A stretch of DNA of 64,000 nt from contig NZ_BOOY01000022.1 in the NCBI RefSeq assembly GCF_016863475.1, positions 1-64,000 of the forward strand, given 5' to 3'. Positions 26,824 to 35,431 of this stretch are shown piece by piece (the stretch's first letter is position 1; each line of letters begins with the position of its first letter). Origin of the DNA: Spirilliplanes yamanashiensis. GTDB taxonomy: Bacteria; Actinomycetota; Actinomycetes; Mycobacteriales; Micromonosporaceae. The notes under the pieces were generated by a model. The model searched no databases. It had not been told where the DNA came from and worked only from the letters and a program-made list of their open reading frames with translations. Position numbers and translations under genes: made by a program.

Positions 26824-28404
26824 TCACCGGTCGGAGGCGTCCGCGGAGGCCGAGCGGGACGCGGCGCCCGAGGCGGACCGGGAGGCGGAGCCCGACGCCG
26901 AGCCCGACGCCGAGCCGGACGCCGAGCTGGATGCCGACCCCGAGGCGGGACCGCTCGCCGAGGCGTCGCCGGACGGCGTGCCGGTGGTCGGCGTGGGGTC
27001 GGTCGTGGGGGTCGGGTCGGTGGGCGACGGGGTCGGCGACGGGGTGGTCGGCTTCGGCGTCGTCGGCTTGGGGCTGGGGGAGCCGGTGGTCGGCTTGGGC
27101 GACGGCGAGGTGGTGCCGGGCTTCGGGGTGGCCGACGTCGGCGGCTTCGCCGTGGCGGTGGTGCCGGGGCGCGGGGTGGTGGGGATGGCCGGCGGCTTCA
27201 CGGGCTCGTCGACGGCGCCGTAGATGCGGGTGGCGGCGAACAGGCGGGACCAGCGCACGGTGGTGACGCGCACGGGGACGCCGGAGCGGGGCGCCTCGAC
27301 CATCTGCCCGTTGCCGATGTACATGGCGACGTGGTGGATGTCGGTCCAGCTGTTGCTGGAGGAGAAGAACAGCAGGTCGCCGGGGACGAGCTGTTCGGGG
27401 TTGACGGTGTTGGCGCGGGTGGCCCAGTACTGGTGGCGGGAGACCCGGGGCAGCTTGCGGTAGCCGGCGTCGATGTAGGCGGCGAGCATGAGGCCGGAGC
27501 AGTCGAAGCGGTCCGGGCCCTCGGCGCCCCACAGGTACATGTCGCCGAGCTGGCCGAGCGCGTAGGTGACCGCCTTGATGGCGGACGGGTGGGCGCCCTT
27601 GCCGTCGAGGTCGCCGCCGATGACGTAGCGCTCGCCGAGGTTCTGTTCGCGCTGCTCGATGACCGCCTCGTCGATGGCGATCTGCGCGGCGTTGTCCTGC
27701 TCGAGCTTGGTGAGGGCGGCGGCCTGCTTGCGGTAGTCGGCGTCCGTCTTGTCGTACTGCTGGTACAGGGCCTGGTTGCGGGCGGCGGCGGTGCGCTTCT
27801 CGGTGTCGACGAGGCGGTACGCCTGCTCGGCGAGGGCCAGGTGGCGGGCGGCGGCGTCGCGGCCGGCGGTCTCGCCGCGCTGGATGCGCGACAGCGAGCC
27901 GAGGCCGTGCCAGCGGGAGCCGTACTCGGCGTCGGGCATGGCGGCCGACTCGCGCAGGGAGGCGGCGGCGGCCGCGGCGGCCTCGGCCCTGGCGGCCTGG
28001 AGGGCGGCGTCGGCGGCGGCGTACCGGGTGTCGACGGTGGCGGCGGCCTGGCGGGCGATCGCCTGCTGTTCGCGCAGCTCCAGCAGGCGGTCGCCGAGGG
28101 CGGCGACCTTGTCGCGCTGCTTCTCGACCTTGGCGAGCAGCGGCGTGGTGGCGATGGTGGTGACGGGGGTGGTGATGGTGGGCGCGCTGGTGCCGGGCAG
28201 CTGGAGGGCGCCGGCGGGGGCGGGCCGGGAGCCGCTGTCGGGCACGCCGATGGGGTCGGTCGGGGCGGCCAGGGCGGGCAGCGGCGACAGGAAGACGCTG
28301 AGGGCGGCGACGGCGGCGGCGGACAGCATCGCGGGGCGGCGCAGTGCGGGTGTGCCTGCCCGCCGGCGTGCCGTCCGGTGCCGTCCCCTGCTGCCTGTGG
28401 TCAA
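26824..28404 (-). CDS. Secreted NlpC/P60 peptidoglycan hydrolase
   Basis: A 526-residue exported hydrolase expected to cleave peptide stems of peptidoglycan. A basic n-region and hydrophobic core (MLSAAAVAALSVFLSPLPALAA) form the signal peptide. Residues 88-255 form a long coiled coil as in RipA/DIP1281-like enzymes. The catalytic NlpC/P60 domain (272-395) has RFDCSGLM (Cys302) and DIHHVAMYIG (His358). A Pro/Thr linker and a 55-residue Ser/Ala tail follow. TTG 28404 has GGGGAG 4 nt upstream; an internal ATG at codon 26 is possible. The divergent neighbour is mqnE. Confidence 0.9.
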   Translation of the reverse strand: MTTGSRGRHRTARRRAGTPALRRPAMLSAAAVAALSVFLSPLPALAAPTDPIGVPDSGSRPAPAGALQLPGTSAPTITTPVTTIATTPLLAKVEKQRDKVAALGDRLLELREQQAIARQAAATVDTRYAAADAALQAARAEAAAAAAASLRESAAMPDAEYGSRWHGLGSLSRIQRGETAGRDAAARHLALAEQAYRLVDTEKRTAAARNQALYQQYDKTDADYRKQAAALTKLEQDNAAQIAIDEAVIEQREQNLGERYVIGGDLDGKGAHPSAIKAVTYALGQLGDMYLWGAEGPDRFDCSGLMLAAYIDAGYRKLPRVSRHQYWATRANTVNPEQLVPGDLLFFSSSNSWTDIHHVAMYIGNGQMVEAPRSGVPVRVTTVRWSRLFAATRIYGAVDEPVKPPAIPTTPRPGTTATAKPPTSATPKPGTTSPSPKPTTGSPSPKPTTPKPTTPSPTPSPTDPTPTTDPTPTTGTPSGDASASGPASGSASSSASGSASGSASGSASRSASGAASRSASADASDR

Positions 28405-28646
28405 TGCGCTCCCCGTCCGCGACCACCGGTGTGTCGACCCGTCCCCGAAACACGGGTCTCCGAACGCCGGCGCTTGTCTCGTTCCCCCCTCAAGGGTTTA
28501 CCCCACCGACACGACGGCTGTCGATCCGATCCGGGTGAAAGGAAGCTGAGAATCCTTCAGCATTGGGACGTATCGGGCGAAGTGTCGTGGATCCGTCGTG
28601 AGGTTCGCCGCCCTCCGGCTCCGCGGGCGCGTCCCGTCGCACCCCG

Positions 28647-28661
28647 GACGTAGGCTCGGAC
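28647..28661 (+). promoter_or_regulatory. Promoter element shared with mqnC
   Basis: GACGTAGGCTCGGAC ahead of mqnE differs at one position from GACGTAGGCTCTGAC ahead of mqnC (61199). It contains TAGGCT, a fit to the actinobacterial -10 box. Here a ribosome site (GGAGAGG) lies between it and ATG 28685. Confidence 0.5.
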
Positions 28662-28684
28662 CGAGCGGATGGAGAGGGGCACAC

Positions 28685-29854
28685 ATGGACGCCGGGCTGA
28701 AGCGCGACCTCGAGGCCAAGGTCTACGAGGGGGCCCGCCTGAGCCGTGCGGACGGCGAGGCGCTGTACGCGTCCGACGACCTGGCCTGGCTCGGCCGCCT
28801 GGCGCACCACAAGCGCACCGAGCTGAACGGCGACCGGGTGATGTTCAACGTCAACCGGCACCTCAACCTCACGAACGTGTGCTCCGCGAGCTGCGCGTAC
28901 TGCTCCTTCCAGCGCAAGCCGGGGGAGAAGGACGCGTACACGATGCGCATCGACGAGGCCGTCCGCAAGGCCAAGGAGATGGAGGACGAGCAGCTCACCG
29001 AGCTGCACATCGTCAACGGCCTGCACCCGACGCTGCCGTGGCGCTACTACCCGAAGGTGCTGCGCGAGCTGAAGGCGGCGCTGCCGAACGTCAAGCTGAA
29101 GTGCTTCACCGCCACCGAGGTGCAGTGGTTCGAGAAGATCAGCGGCCTGCCGGCGAGCGAGATCCTCGACGAGCTGATGGACGCCGGCCTGGAGTCGCTG
29201 ACCGGCGGCGGCGCGGAGATCTTCGACTGGGAGGTCCGGCAGCACATCGTCGACCACGCCTGCCACTGGGAGGACTGGTCGCGCATCCACCGGCTGGCCC
29301 ATGAGAAGGGCATGAAGACGCCGGCGACGATGCTGTACGGCCACATCGAGGAGCCGCGGCACCGCGTCGACCACGTCATGCGCCTGCGGGAGCTGCAGGA
29401 CGAGACGGGCGGCTTCGCGGTCTTCATCCCGCTGCGCTACCAGCACGACTTCGTCGACTCGGCGGACGGCAAGGTCCGCAACCGCATCCAGGCGCAGACG
29501 ACGATGGCGGCGCCGGCCGAGTCGCTGAAGACGTTCGCGGTGTCCCGGCTGATGTTCGACAACGTGCCGCACGTGAAGTGCTTCTGGGTCATGCACGGCC
29601 TGTCGGTGGCGCAGCTGTCGCTGAACTTCGGCGTGGACGACCTGGACGGCTCGGTGGTGGAGTACAAGATCACCCACGACGCCGACTCGTACGGCACGCC
29701 GAACACGATGCACCGCGAGGACCTGCTCAACCTCATCTGGGACGCCGGTTTCCAGCCGGTCGAGCGCAACACCCGCTACGAGGTCGTGCGCGAGTACGAC
29801 CGGCCGGTGTCGCTGGCGGACCGCCGCAGCGAGCCGCAGCAGGTCTGGGCGTAG
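28685..29854 (+). CDS. mqnE: Aminofutalosine synthase MqnE (radical SAM)
   Basis: A 389-residue radical SAM enzyme that joins 3-[(1-carboxyvinyl)oxy]benzoate (made by MqnA) to the adenosyl part of SAM, giving aminofutalosine. The CX3CX2C cluster motif is Cys66, Cys70 and Cys73 in LTNVCSASCAYCSF. The VNRHLNLTN lead-in and later FIPLRYQHDF, TTMAAPAESLKTFAVSRLMFDNVPH are typical of MqnE rather than MqnC. ATG 28685 follows GGAGAGG. The TAG stop forms part of a possible -10 (TAGTCT) for the next gene. Confidence 0.96.
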   Translation: MDAGLKRDLEAKVYEGARLSRADGEALYASDDLAWLGRLAHHKRTELNGDRVMFNVNRHLNLTNVCSASCAYCSFQRKPGEKDAYTMRIDEAVRKAKEMEDEQLTELHIVNGLHPTLPWRYYPKVLRELKAALPNVKLKCFTATEVQWFEKISGLPASEILDELMDAGLESLTGGGAEIFDWEVRQHIVDHACHWEDWSRIHRLAHEKGMKTPATMLYGHIEEPRHRVDHVMRLRELQDETGGFAVFIPLRYQHDFVDSADGKVRNRIQAQTTMAAPAESLKTFAVSRLMFDNVPHVKCFWVMHGLSVAQLSLNFGVDDLDGSVVEYKITHDADSYGTPNTMHREDLLNLIWDAGFQPVERNTRYEVVREYDRPVSLADRRSEPQQVWA

Positions 29855-29866
29855 TCTCGTCCCGTC

Positions 29867-30289
29867 ATGACCGAGACCCGCACGTACCCGCGACGCGACG
29901 CCGAGGGGCGCATCGCCTCCATCTCCGACCTGCTCGGGGTGGTGCTGGCGGGCCTGCTCGTCGGCGTGGCCGTCCTGCTGCTGTTCGAGGCCGTGATGTC
30001 GGTGCTGCAGCTGTCGCGCTTCGGCCAGGCGAGCGGCTGGCTGGCGGTGCTGCTGCCGGCGTGGACGTTCGTCGAGGAGTTCCGGGCGGTGGGCTACGGC
30101 GGCCGCCGCATCGTCGTCGCGATCCTGGCGGCGGGCTTCGGCGTCGGTGTCGGCATGACGGTGGCGGGCGCCGTCGCGCAGTCGTTCCCGCCGCTGGTCA
30201 GCGGCGCCGCGGGCGCCGCCGGCACGAGCGTGTTCTACGCCCTGATCTGGTTCTACGGCCTGCGGTCGCTGCGCGACCGGGCGGGCTGA
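29867..30289 (+). CDS. Small membrane protein of unknown function
   Basis: A 140-residue protein with about four hydrophobic segments (near 25-45, 55-70, 82-105, 112-128) and a short charged N-terminus. I do not recognise a family. It lies 12 nt after mqnE and 11 nt before a DUF4229 gene, so the three may be co-transcribed, though TAGTCT at 29852-29857 could give it its own short-leader promoter. A role connected to menaquinone or the respiratory membrane is only a neighbourhood inference. Confidence 0.7.
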   Translation: MTETRTYPRRDAEGRIASISDLLGVVLAGLLVGVAVLLLFEAVMSVLQLSRFGQASGWLAVLLPAWTFVEEFRAVGYGGRRIVVAILAAGFGVGVGMTVAGAVAQSFPPLVSGAAGAAGTSVFYALIWFYGLRSLRDRAG

Positions 30290-30300
30290 GGAGGGTCGTC

Positions 30301-30567
30301 ATGAGTCCGGCGCTGAAGTACACACTGGGCCGACTGGGCATCTTCGCCGCCGTGTTCGCGGCGACGCTGCCGATCCCGCTGGTGGAGAACATCTTCGTCA
30401 AGGCGATGGTGGCGCTGGTCATCAGCGCCGTGCTGTCGTTCTTCCTGCTGCGCCGGTGGCGCGAGGAGATGAACGACCAGCTGGCGGAGGCGGTCGTGAA
30501 GCGCCGCGAGGAGAAGGAGAAGCTGCGCGCGGCGCTGGCCGGCGAGGACGACAAGCCGCAGGCCTGA
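30301..30567 (+). CDS. DUF4229 family small membrane protein
   Basis: An 88-residue protein with two membrane helices (residues 8-27 and 31-49) followed by a charged amphipathic helix (REEMNDQLAEAVVKRREEKEKLRAAL). This pattern matches DUF4229, a small actinobacterial family that I recall beside menaquinone genes. ATG 30301 follows GAGGAGGG, a good ribosome site. Function unknown. Confidence 0.8.
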   Translation: MSPALKYTLGRLGIFAAVFAATLPIPLVENIFVKAMVALVISAVLSFFLLRRWREEMNDQLAEAVVKRREEKEKLRAALAGEDDKPQA

Positions 30568-30687
30568 CCATCGACGCGGATGCATAACACCGCGGGACGA
30601 TCAGTTCGGCATGTTGTGGTGATCACCGCCTGATGGTGCAGTGAGCGCACGCCTCACGAAGGCCCCTCACCCCCAGGAGGTCCGCGC

Positions 30688-32031
30688 ATGAGATCCCGTG
30701 TGTCCCGTAAGGCACTGACTCGGGCAACCGTGCTGGCCGCTGTCGCCGCGGTCGGCCTGACCGCCGTCGGCAGCGCTCCGGTGGCCGCTCAACCAGCGCA
30801 GCCCGGAGCGCCTCGGGGTGACGCATCCGCCGCGTACGAGGTGTACGACGCGCGCACCCGCGACCAGGTGAACGCGGTGGCCGCCAGCGGCGCCGCGATC
30901 GACGCGGTGGAGCACGGCGTCGTGGAGATCACGGCGACGTCCGCCGAGGTGGCGAAGATCCGCGCGCTGGGCTTCGAGGTGCGGGCGCTGCCCGCGGCGG
31001 GGCACGGGCAGAAGGCGCCGAGCGCGGACCGGGCGCCGTCGACGCGGGACTTCCCGTCGCGTGACGCCGCGTTCCACAACTACGCCGAGCTGCAGGCGAA
31101 GGTGAACTCGGTGGTGGCGGCGTACCCGGCGATCGCGCAGAAGCGGGTGATCGGCAAGTCGTACCAGAACCGGGACATCGTCGCGGTCAAGATCTCGGAC
31201 AACGTGGCGACGGACGAGAACGAGCCCGAGGTCCTGTACGACGCCCAGCACCACGCGCGGGAGCACCTGACCACCGAGATGGCGGTCTACCTGCTGAACC
31301 TGTACACGTCGAGCTACGCCAGCGACACCCGGATCCGCAACATCGTGAACAGCCGCGAGATCTGGATCATCCCGCAGGTCAACCCGGACGGCAGCGAGTA
31401 CGACATCGCCACCGGCTCGTACCGGTCGTGGCGCAAGAACCGCCAGCCGAACACGGGTTCGTCCTACGTGGGCACCGACCTGAACCGCAACTACTCGTAC
31501 CGCTGGGGCTGCTGCGGCGGCTCGTCGGGTTCGACGTCGTCGGACACGTACCGCGGCCCGTCGTCGTTCTCGGCGCCGGAGACCCGGGTGGTCCGCGACT
31601 TCGTGAACAGCCGGGTCGTGGGCGGGGTGCAGCAGATCAAGGCGGGCATCGACTTCCACACGTACTCGGAGCTGGTGCTCTGGCCGTACGGGCACACGAC
31701 GGCGGACACGTCGACGGGCATGTCGGCGGACCAGAACAACACGTTCCGGACGCTGGGCCGGTCGATGGCGGCGACGAACGGCTACACGCCGCAGCAGTCG
31801 AGCGACCTGTACGTCACGGACGGCGACCTGCTCGACTGGATGTGGGGGACGCACAAGATCTTCCACTTCACGTTCGAGCTGTACCCGCGCAGCGCGTCGG
31901 CGGGCGGCTTCTACCCGCCGGCGAGCGTCATCACCCGGGAGACGACGCGCAACCGCGAGGCGGTGCTGCTGCTGGCCGAGGCCGCGGACTGCGCGTACAA
32001 GGTGATCGGCAAGCAGGCCCAGTACTGCTGA
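30688..32031 (+). CDS. Secreted M14 zinc carboxypeptidase
   Basis: A 447-residue exported metallocarboxypeptidase. The signal peptide covers about residues 1-34 and a propeptide-like region about 45-115. The M14 domain has zinc ligands in [13 protein letters not shown] (HXXE type) and [13 protein letters not shown], substrate-binding NPDG and [11 protein letters not shown], and the catalytic Glu in FTFELYPR. It is of the actinobacterial carboxypeptidase T/Zn-carboxypeptidase group with broad C-terminal specificity. ATG 30688 follows AGGAGG. A strong terminator follows its stop. Confidence 0.93.
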   Translation: MRSRVSRKALTRATVLAAVAAVGLTAVGSAPVAAQPAQPGAPRGDASAAYEVYDARTRDQVNAVAASGAAIDAVEHGVVEITATSAEVAKIRALGFEVRALPAAGHGQKAPSADRAPSTRDFPSRDAAFHNYAELQAKVNSVVAAYPAIAQKRVIGKSYQNRDIVAVKISDNVATDENEPEVLYDAQHHAREHLTTEMAVYLLNLYTSSYASDTRIRNIVNSREIWIIPQVNPDGSEYDIATGSYRSWRKNRQPNTGSSYVGTDLNRNYSYRWGCCGGSSGSTSSDTYRGPSSFSAPETRVVRDFVNSRVVGGVQQIKAGIDFHTYSELVLWPYGHTTADTSTGMSADQNNTFRTLGRSMAATNGYTPQQSSDLYVTDGDLLDWMWGTHKIFHFTFELYPRSASAGGFYPPASVITRETTRNREAVLLLAEAADCAYKVIGKQAQYC

Positions 32032-32044
32032 CGCACGGCTGAGC

Positions 32045-32077
32045 AGAGAGCCCCGCGCCGGGTGCGCGGGGCTCTCT
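32045..32077 (+). terminator. Perfect 14-bp terminator hairpin
   Basis: AGAGAGCCCCGCGC (32045-32058) pairs fully with GCGCGGGGCTCTCT (32064-32077) around a 5-base loop, just after the carboxypeptidase gene. Confidence 0.85.
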
Positions 32078-32081
32078 TCCG

Positions 32082-32105
32082 CTCGATAGTCGAGTTATGT
32101 AGAGT
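32082..32105 (+). promoter_or_regulatory. PadR gene promoter with inverted repeat
   Basis: CTCGATAGTCGAG (arms CTCGA/TCGAG around TAG, 32082-32094) lies just upstream of TAGAGT (32100-32105), itself 7 nt before ATG 32113. The dyad is well placed for autorepression by the PadR protein (inference). Confidence 0.5.
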
Positions 32106-32112
32106 TTCGGCC

Positions 32113-32514
32113 ATGCCCCGCCGACCGCACACCTCGCCGCAGACGCTGCGGCTGTTCGACGCGCTGCTCGCCGACGCCGCCCGCTGGCGCTACGGCTACG
32201 ACCTCAGCCGCGAGACCGGCCTCGCCAGCGGCACCCTCTACCCACTGCTCATGCGGCTCGCCGACCAGCAGCTGCTGGAGACCGGCTGGGAGCCGTCCGA
32301 CGAGCCCGGCCGGCCGCCGCGGCACACGTACCGGCTGACCTCGGACGGCGCCGCCCTCGCCCGGCAGCGGCTCGCGGCGGCCGCCGAGCGCGCGCCCGCC
32401 GCCCGCCGGCTCGGACCGGCGGCGCCCGGGGGCGCGGCGTTCGGCCTGGCCCGGTTCCGCGCGGCCCTGACCGGCGGCGCCGACGGCGGCCGCGCGGGCG
32501 AGGTGGTCGCGTGA
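32113..32514 (+). CDS. PadR-family transcriptional regulator
   Basis: A 133-residue winged-helix repressor: QTLRLFDALLADAARWRYGYDLSRETGLASGTLYPLL followed by the wing segment RPPRHTYRLTSDG. The C-terminal dimerisation part is short and Ala-rich. It overlaps the signal-peptidase gene by 4 nt. PadR genes of this type usually pair with membrane proteins, and here the partner is an extended signal peptidase. No ribosome site precedes ATG 32113; TAGAGT 7 nt upstream suggests a leaderless mRNA. Confidence 0.92.
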   Translation: MPRRPHTSPQTLRLFDALLADAARWRYGYDLSRETGLASGTLYPLLMRLADQQLLETGWEPSDEPGRPPRHTYRLTSDGAALARQRLAAAAERAPAARRLGPAAPGGAAFGLARFRAALTGGADGGRAGEVVA

Positions 32515-33233
32515 CCACGCCCGCCGCCACCCGCCCGGCCGCCGCCGAGCGCCACGACCCGTTGCGCGCCGCCGCCCGAGCCGTGCTCACCCTCGCCGTG
32601 CGCGGGCGGCGGGCCGAGGGCGGCCCGTGGGGCGAGGCGGTGCTGCGCGAGTTCGACCAGACCACCGGCCGCTGGGAGGCGCTGCGCTGGACCGCCGGCG
32701 GCGTCCGGGCCGCACTGCGCGAGCGCCGCACCCGCGCCGCCACCGGCGCGCCGGCCGTCCACCGGCCGTGGCGGGCCGTCGGGCTCACCCTGGCGCTCGT
32801 CGGGGTGCTCGCCGTCGTCGTCCGGCTGTGGGTGCTGCAGTTCGTCTACATCCCGTCCGGCTCCATGCAGCCCACGCTCACGATCGGCGACCGGGTGGCC
32901 GTCGAGAAGCTCAGCCACCACGCCGGCGTCGACCGCGGCGACGTCGTCCTGTACGAGCAGCGGGGGCGCTCGTCCGTTAAGCGGGTCCTGGGGCTGCCCG
33001 GCGACCGCCTGGAGTGCCGCGACGGCCGGCTGCTGCGCGACGGCGCCCCCGTCGACGAGCCGTACCTCACGCCCGGCACCGTCACCGAGTGCGCGCCGGT
33101 CACCGTGCCGGCGGGCGCCCTGTACGTGCTGGGCGACCACCGCGAGGTCTCCCACGATTCCCGCCGGGACGGTTTCGTACCGCAGGACACGGTCTTCGGC
33201 ACCGCCCTCGGGGTGGCGTGGCCGCTGGGATAG
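32511..33233 (+). CDS. lepB: Signal peptidase I with N-terminal extension
   Basis: A 240-residue type I signal peptidase. A single membrane helix (88-110) precedes the catalytic domain: nucleophile Ser118 in IPSGSMQPT, general base Lys157 in SSVKRVLGLPGD, and the late GDHREVSHDSR box. The first 85 residues are unusual: a cytoplasmic segment (RRAEGGPWGEAVLREFDQTTGRWEALRW) of the kind I associate with other PadR-linked membrane proteins, not with housekeeping LepB. GTG 32511 overlaps the padR stop. Probably a specialised, PadR-regulated peptidase rather than the main one. Confidence 0.88.
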   Translation: MTTPAATRPAAAERHDPLRAAARAVLTLAVRGRRAEGGPWGEAVLREFDQTTGRWEALRWTAGGVRAALRERRTRAATGAPAVHRPWRAVGLTLALVGVLAVVVRLWVLQFVYIPSGSMQPTLTIGDRVAVEKLSHHAGVDRGDVVLYEQRGRSSVKRVLGLPGDRLECRDGRLLRDGAPVDEPYLTPGTVTECAPVTVPAGALYVLGDHREVSHDSRRDGFVPQDTVFGTALGVAWPLG

Positions 33234-33235
33234 CG

Positions 33236-33335
33236 TGCGGGTGACCGCTCCCAGCGAAGCCGGTGCGAATCCGGCGCTGTCCCGCAACTGTGAAGGCCCT
33301 CGCCGACCGGGGGCCCAGCCAGGTCGCCTGCGGCG
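33236..33335 (+). ncRNA. Cobalamin (B12) riboswitch
   Basis: The aptamer core is clear: GAAGCCGGTGCGAATCCGGC, then CTGTCCCGCAACTGTGA, and the B12 box AGCCAGGTCGCCTGC at 33317-33331. It starts right after the signal-peptidase gene and precedes a BtuF-like lipoprotein gene, so it should shut the importer off when adenosylcobalamin is plentiful. Exact ends are approximate. Confidence 0.93.
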
Positions 33336-33395
33336 CGGTCGCGAACCGCGCTCTCGGGGAAAGGGCGCCTCGCAGGCGGGCGCCGCACTCCGACG

Positions 33396-33431
33396 CCTGT
33401 CGGCGAAGCAACCGCCTCGGCCGACAGGAGG
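33396..33431 (+). promoter_or_regulatory. Putative riboswitch expression platform masking the ribosome site
   Basis: CCTGTCGGC (33396-33404) is perfectly complementary to GCCGACAGG (33420-33428). The latter runs into the ribosome site AGGAGG (33426-33431) ahead of GTG 33441, so this hairpin would hide half of it. Confidence 0.6.
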
Positions 33432-33440
33432 ACCAGCACC

Positions 33441-34370
33441 GTGCGTAGAAGAACCGCCCTCGCCCTCGCCGCCGCGCTCGCGCTCACGGCGACCGGCTGC
33501 GCCGACCCGGCGCGCAACGACCCGCCCGCCACGGGGGCCAGCAGTGCCGCGGCCGCGTACCCCGTGACCGTCGGCACCGTGACCCTCGCGGCCCGGCCGG
33601 AGAAGATCATCTCGCTGTCGCCGACGGTGACCGAGATGCTCTTCGCCATCGGCGCCGGGCCGCAGGTCGCGGCCGTCGACGACCAGTCGACGTACCCGGC
33701 CGGGACGCCCGTCACCGACCTGTCCGGCTTCAAGCCGAACGCCGAGTCCGTCGCGTCCCGCCAGCCCGACCTGGTCGTGCTGTCCACCGACACCAACCGG
33801 GTCGTCGAGCAGCTCACCGCGCTGAAGGTGCCCACGTTCGTGGCGCCCGCCGCCACCACGCTCGACGACACCTACCGGCAGATCACCGAGCTGGGCGCCC
33901 TCACCGGGCACCCGGCCGAGGCGGCCGCGCTGACCCAGCGCATGAAGGACGACATCACCAAGATCACGGCCGGGCTGCCGCAGCGCGCCGAGCCGCTCAG
34001 CTACTACTACGAGCTCGACCCCACCTACTACTCGGTGACGTCGAAGACGTTCGTCGGCTCGATCATGAGCTCGCTGGGCCTGCAGAGCGTCGCCGACGCG
34101 GCCGACGCCGACAACAAGGCGGGCGGCTACCCGCAGCTGTCGCAGGAGGCGCTCGTCGGCGCCGACCCGGACGTCATCTTCCTCGCCGACACCAAGTGCT
34201 GCCAGCAGTCCGCCGCCACGGTCAAGGCCCGCAAGGGCTGGGCCGGCATCACCGCGGTGAAGACCGGGCAGATCGTCGAGCTCGACGACGACATCGCGTC
34301 CCGCTGGGGCCCCCGCGTCGTCGACCTCGTCCGCACCGTCGCCGACGCGGTGGCCAAGGTCCCCGCGTGA
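33441..34370 (+). CDS. btuF: Cobalamin ABC transporter substrate-binding lipoprotein (BtuF-like)
   Basis: A 309-residue periplasmic-binding-protein-type lipoprotein of the FecB/BtuF class. The signal peptide ends in lipobox ATGC (Cys20). Two lobes are joined by a helix, with PEKIISLSPTVTEMLFAIGAG and ASRQPDLVVLS typical of class III binding proteins. FecB-type proteins carry siderophores or corrinoids; the riboswitch in its leader strongly favours B12. GTG 33441 lies 9 nt after AGGAGG. Its stop overlaps the permease start by 4 nt. Confidence 0.9.
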   Translation: MRRRTALALAAALALTATGCADPARNDPPATGASSAAAAYPVTVGTVTLAARPEKIISLSPTVTEMLFAIGAGPQVAAVDDQSTYPAGTPVTDLSGFKPNAESVASRQPDLVVLSTDTNRVVEQLTALKVPTFVAPAATTLDDTYRQITELGALTGHPAEAAALTQRMKDDITKITAGLPQRAEPLSYYYELDPTYYSVTSKTFVGSIMSSLGLQSVADAADADNKAGGYPQLSQEALVGADPDVIFLADTKCCQQSAATVKARKGWAGITAVKTGQIVELDDDIASRWGPRVVDLVRTVADAVAKVPA

Positions 34371-35431
34371 CGCTCGGCCCGGCCGCGCGTCCCGCGCGAC
34401 TGCGACCGCTCTGGCTGGTGGCCGGTGCGGTCGCGGTCGTCGCGGCCGCGCTGGCCGGGCTGGCGTTCGGGCCGGTCACGCTGCCGCCGGGCAGCGTCGC
34501 CGCCGAACTGCTCAACCTCCTGCCGGGGGTACGCATCGACAGCGGCCTCACCGAACGCGAGGTCGCCATCATCACCGAGCTGCGCCTGCCGCGCGTCGTG
34601 CTCGGGCTCATCGTCGGCGGGATGCTCGCCCTGGCCGGCACCGCCTACCAGGGCGTGTTCCGCAACCCGCTCGCCGACCCGCACCTGCTCGGCGTCGCCT
34701 CCGGCGCGGGCCTCGGCGTCACCGCCGTCATCGCCGGGCGGGTGGCCGCCGGCGACGCCACCACCAACCTGCCCGTCGGCGTGCCCGTCGCCGCGTTCGT
34801 CGGCGCCGTCGGCGCGGTCGGGCTCACCTACCTGCTCGGCGTCGCGGGCGGGCGCGGCCGCAGCCCCGCCACGCTCATCCTGGCCGGCGTCGCCGTGTCG
34901 GCGTTCCTCGACGCCGCCCAGACGTACCTCATGCAGCGCCACGTCGACAGCCTGCGCGAGGTGTACTCCTGGCTGCTCGGCCGCCTCGCCACCGCCGGCT
35001 GGCACGACGTGCGCATGGTCCTGCCGTACGCCGTCGTCACCGCCGCCGTCGTGCTCGCCCACCGCCGCGTCCTCGACGTGCTCGGCGTCGGCGACGCGGA
35101 GGCCACCGCCCTCGGCCTGCACCCCCAGCGTGCCCGGCTCGTGCTGCTCGCCGCCGCCTCGCTCGGCACCGCGGCGGCCGTCAGCGTCTCCGGCCTGATC
35201 GGCTTCGTCGGCATCATCGTCCCGCACACCCTGCGCATGCTCGCCGGGGCGTCGCACCGCGTCCTGCTGCCGCTGTCGGTGCTGTTCGGCGGCGCGTTCC
35301 TCACCCTCACCGACCTCGTCGCCCGCACCGTCGCCACCCCGGCCGAGATCCCCATCGGCGTGGTCACCGCGTTCCTCGGCGCCCCGTTCTTCGTGCTGGT
35401 GCTGCGCAGCATGGGCGGGCGGACCACATGA
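34367..35431 (+). CDS. btuC: FecCD-family ABC transporter permease (BtuC-like)
   Basis: A 354-residue membrane permease with about ten helices of the FecCD/BtuC fold. Typical segments are RLPRVVLGLIVGGMLALAGTAYQGVFRNPLADP, LGVASGAGLGV, AVSVSGLIGFVGIIVPH (the coupling-helix region) and AEIPIGVVTAFLGAPFFVLVL at the end. It forms the channel for the importer together with the adjacent ATPase. GTG 34367 overlaps the previous stop; its own stop overlaps the ATPase ATG. Confidence 0.93.
   Translation: MTLGPAARPARLRPLWLVAGAVAVVAAALAGLAFGPVTLPPGSVAAELLNLLPGVRIDSGLTEREVAIITELRLPRVVLGLIVGGMLALAGTAYQGVFRNPLADPHLLGVASGAGLGVTAVIAGRVAAGDATTNLPVGVPVAAFVGAVGAVGLTYLLGVAGGRGRSPATLILAGVAVSAFLDAAQTYLMQRHVDSLREVYSWLLGRLATAGWHDVRMVLPYAVVTAAVVLAHRRVLDVLGVGDAEATALGLHPQRARLVLLAAASLGTAAAVSVSGLIGFVGIIVPHTLRMLAGASHRVLLPLSVLFGGAFLTLTDLVARTVATPAEIPIGVVTAFLGAPFFVLVLRSMGGRTT

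Noticed and set aside
28405-28600. Possible c-di-AMP (ydaO) riboswitch in the leader of the NlpC/P60 gene, where such switches are common in actinobacteria.
   Set aside because: The minus-strand leader has some GGGGGAAC-like pieces but not the ordered conserved core (a GAATCCGTCAGCTAACC-like block), so I cannot support it.
30618-30627. GGTGATCACC palindrome upstream of the carboxypeptidase gene.
   Set aside because: Ten bases of symmetry without further arms or a clear promoter relation is too weak to call an operator.
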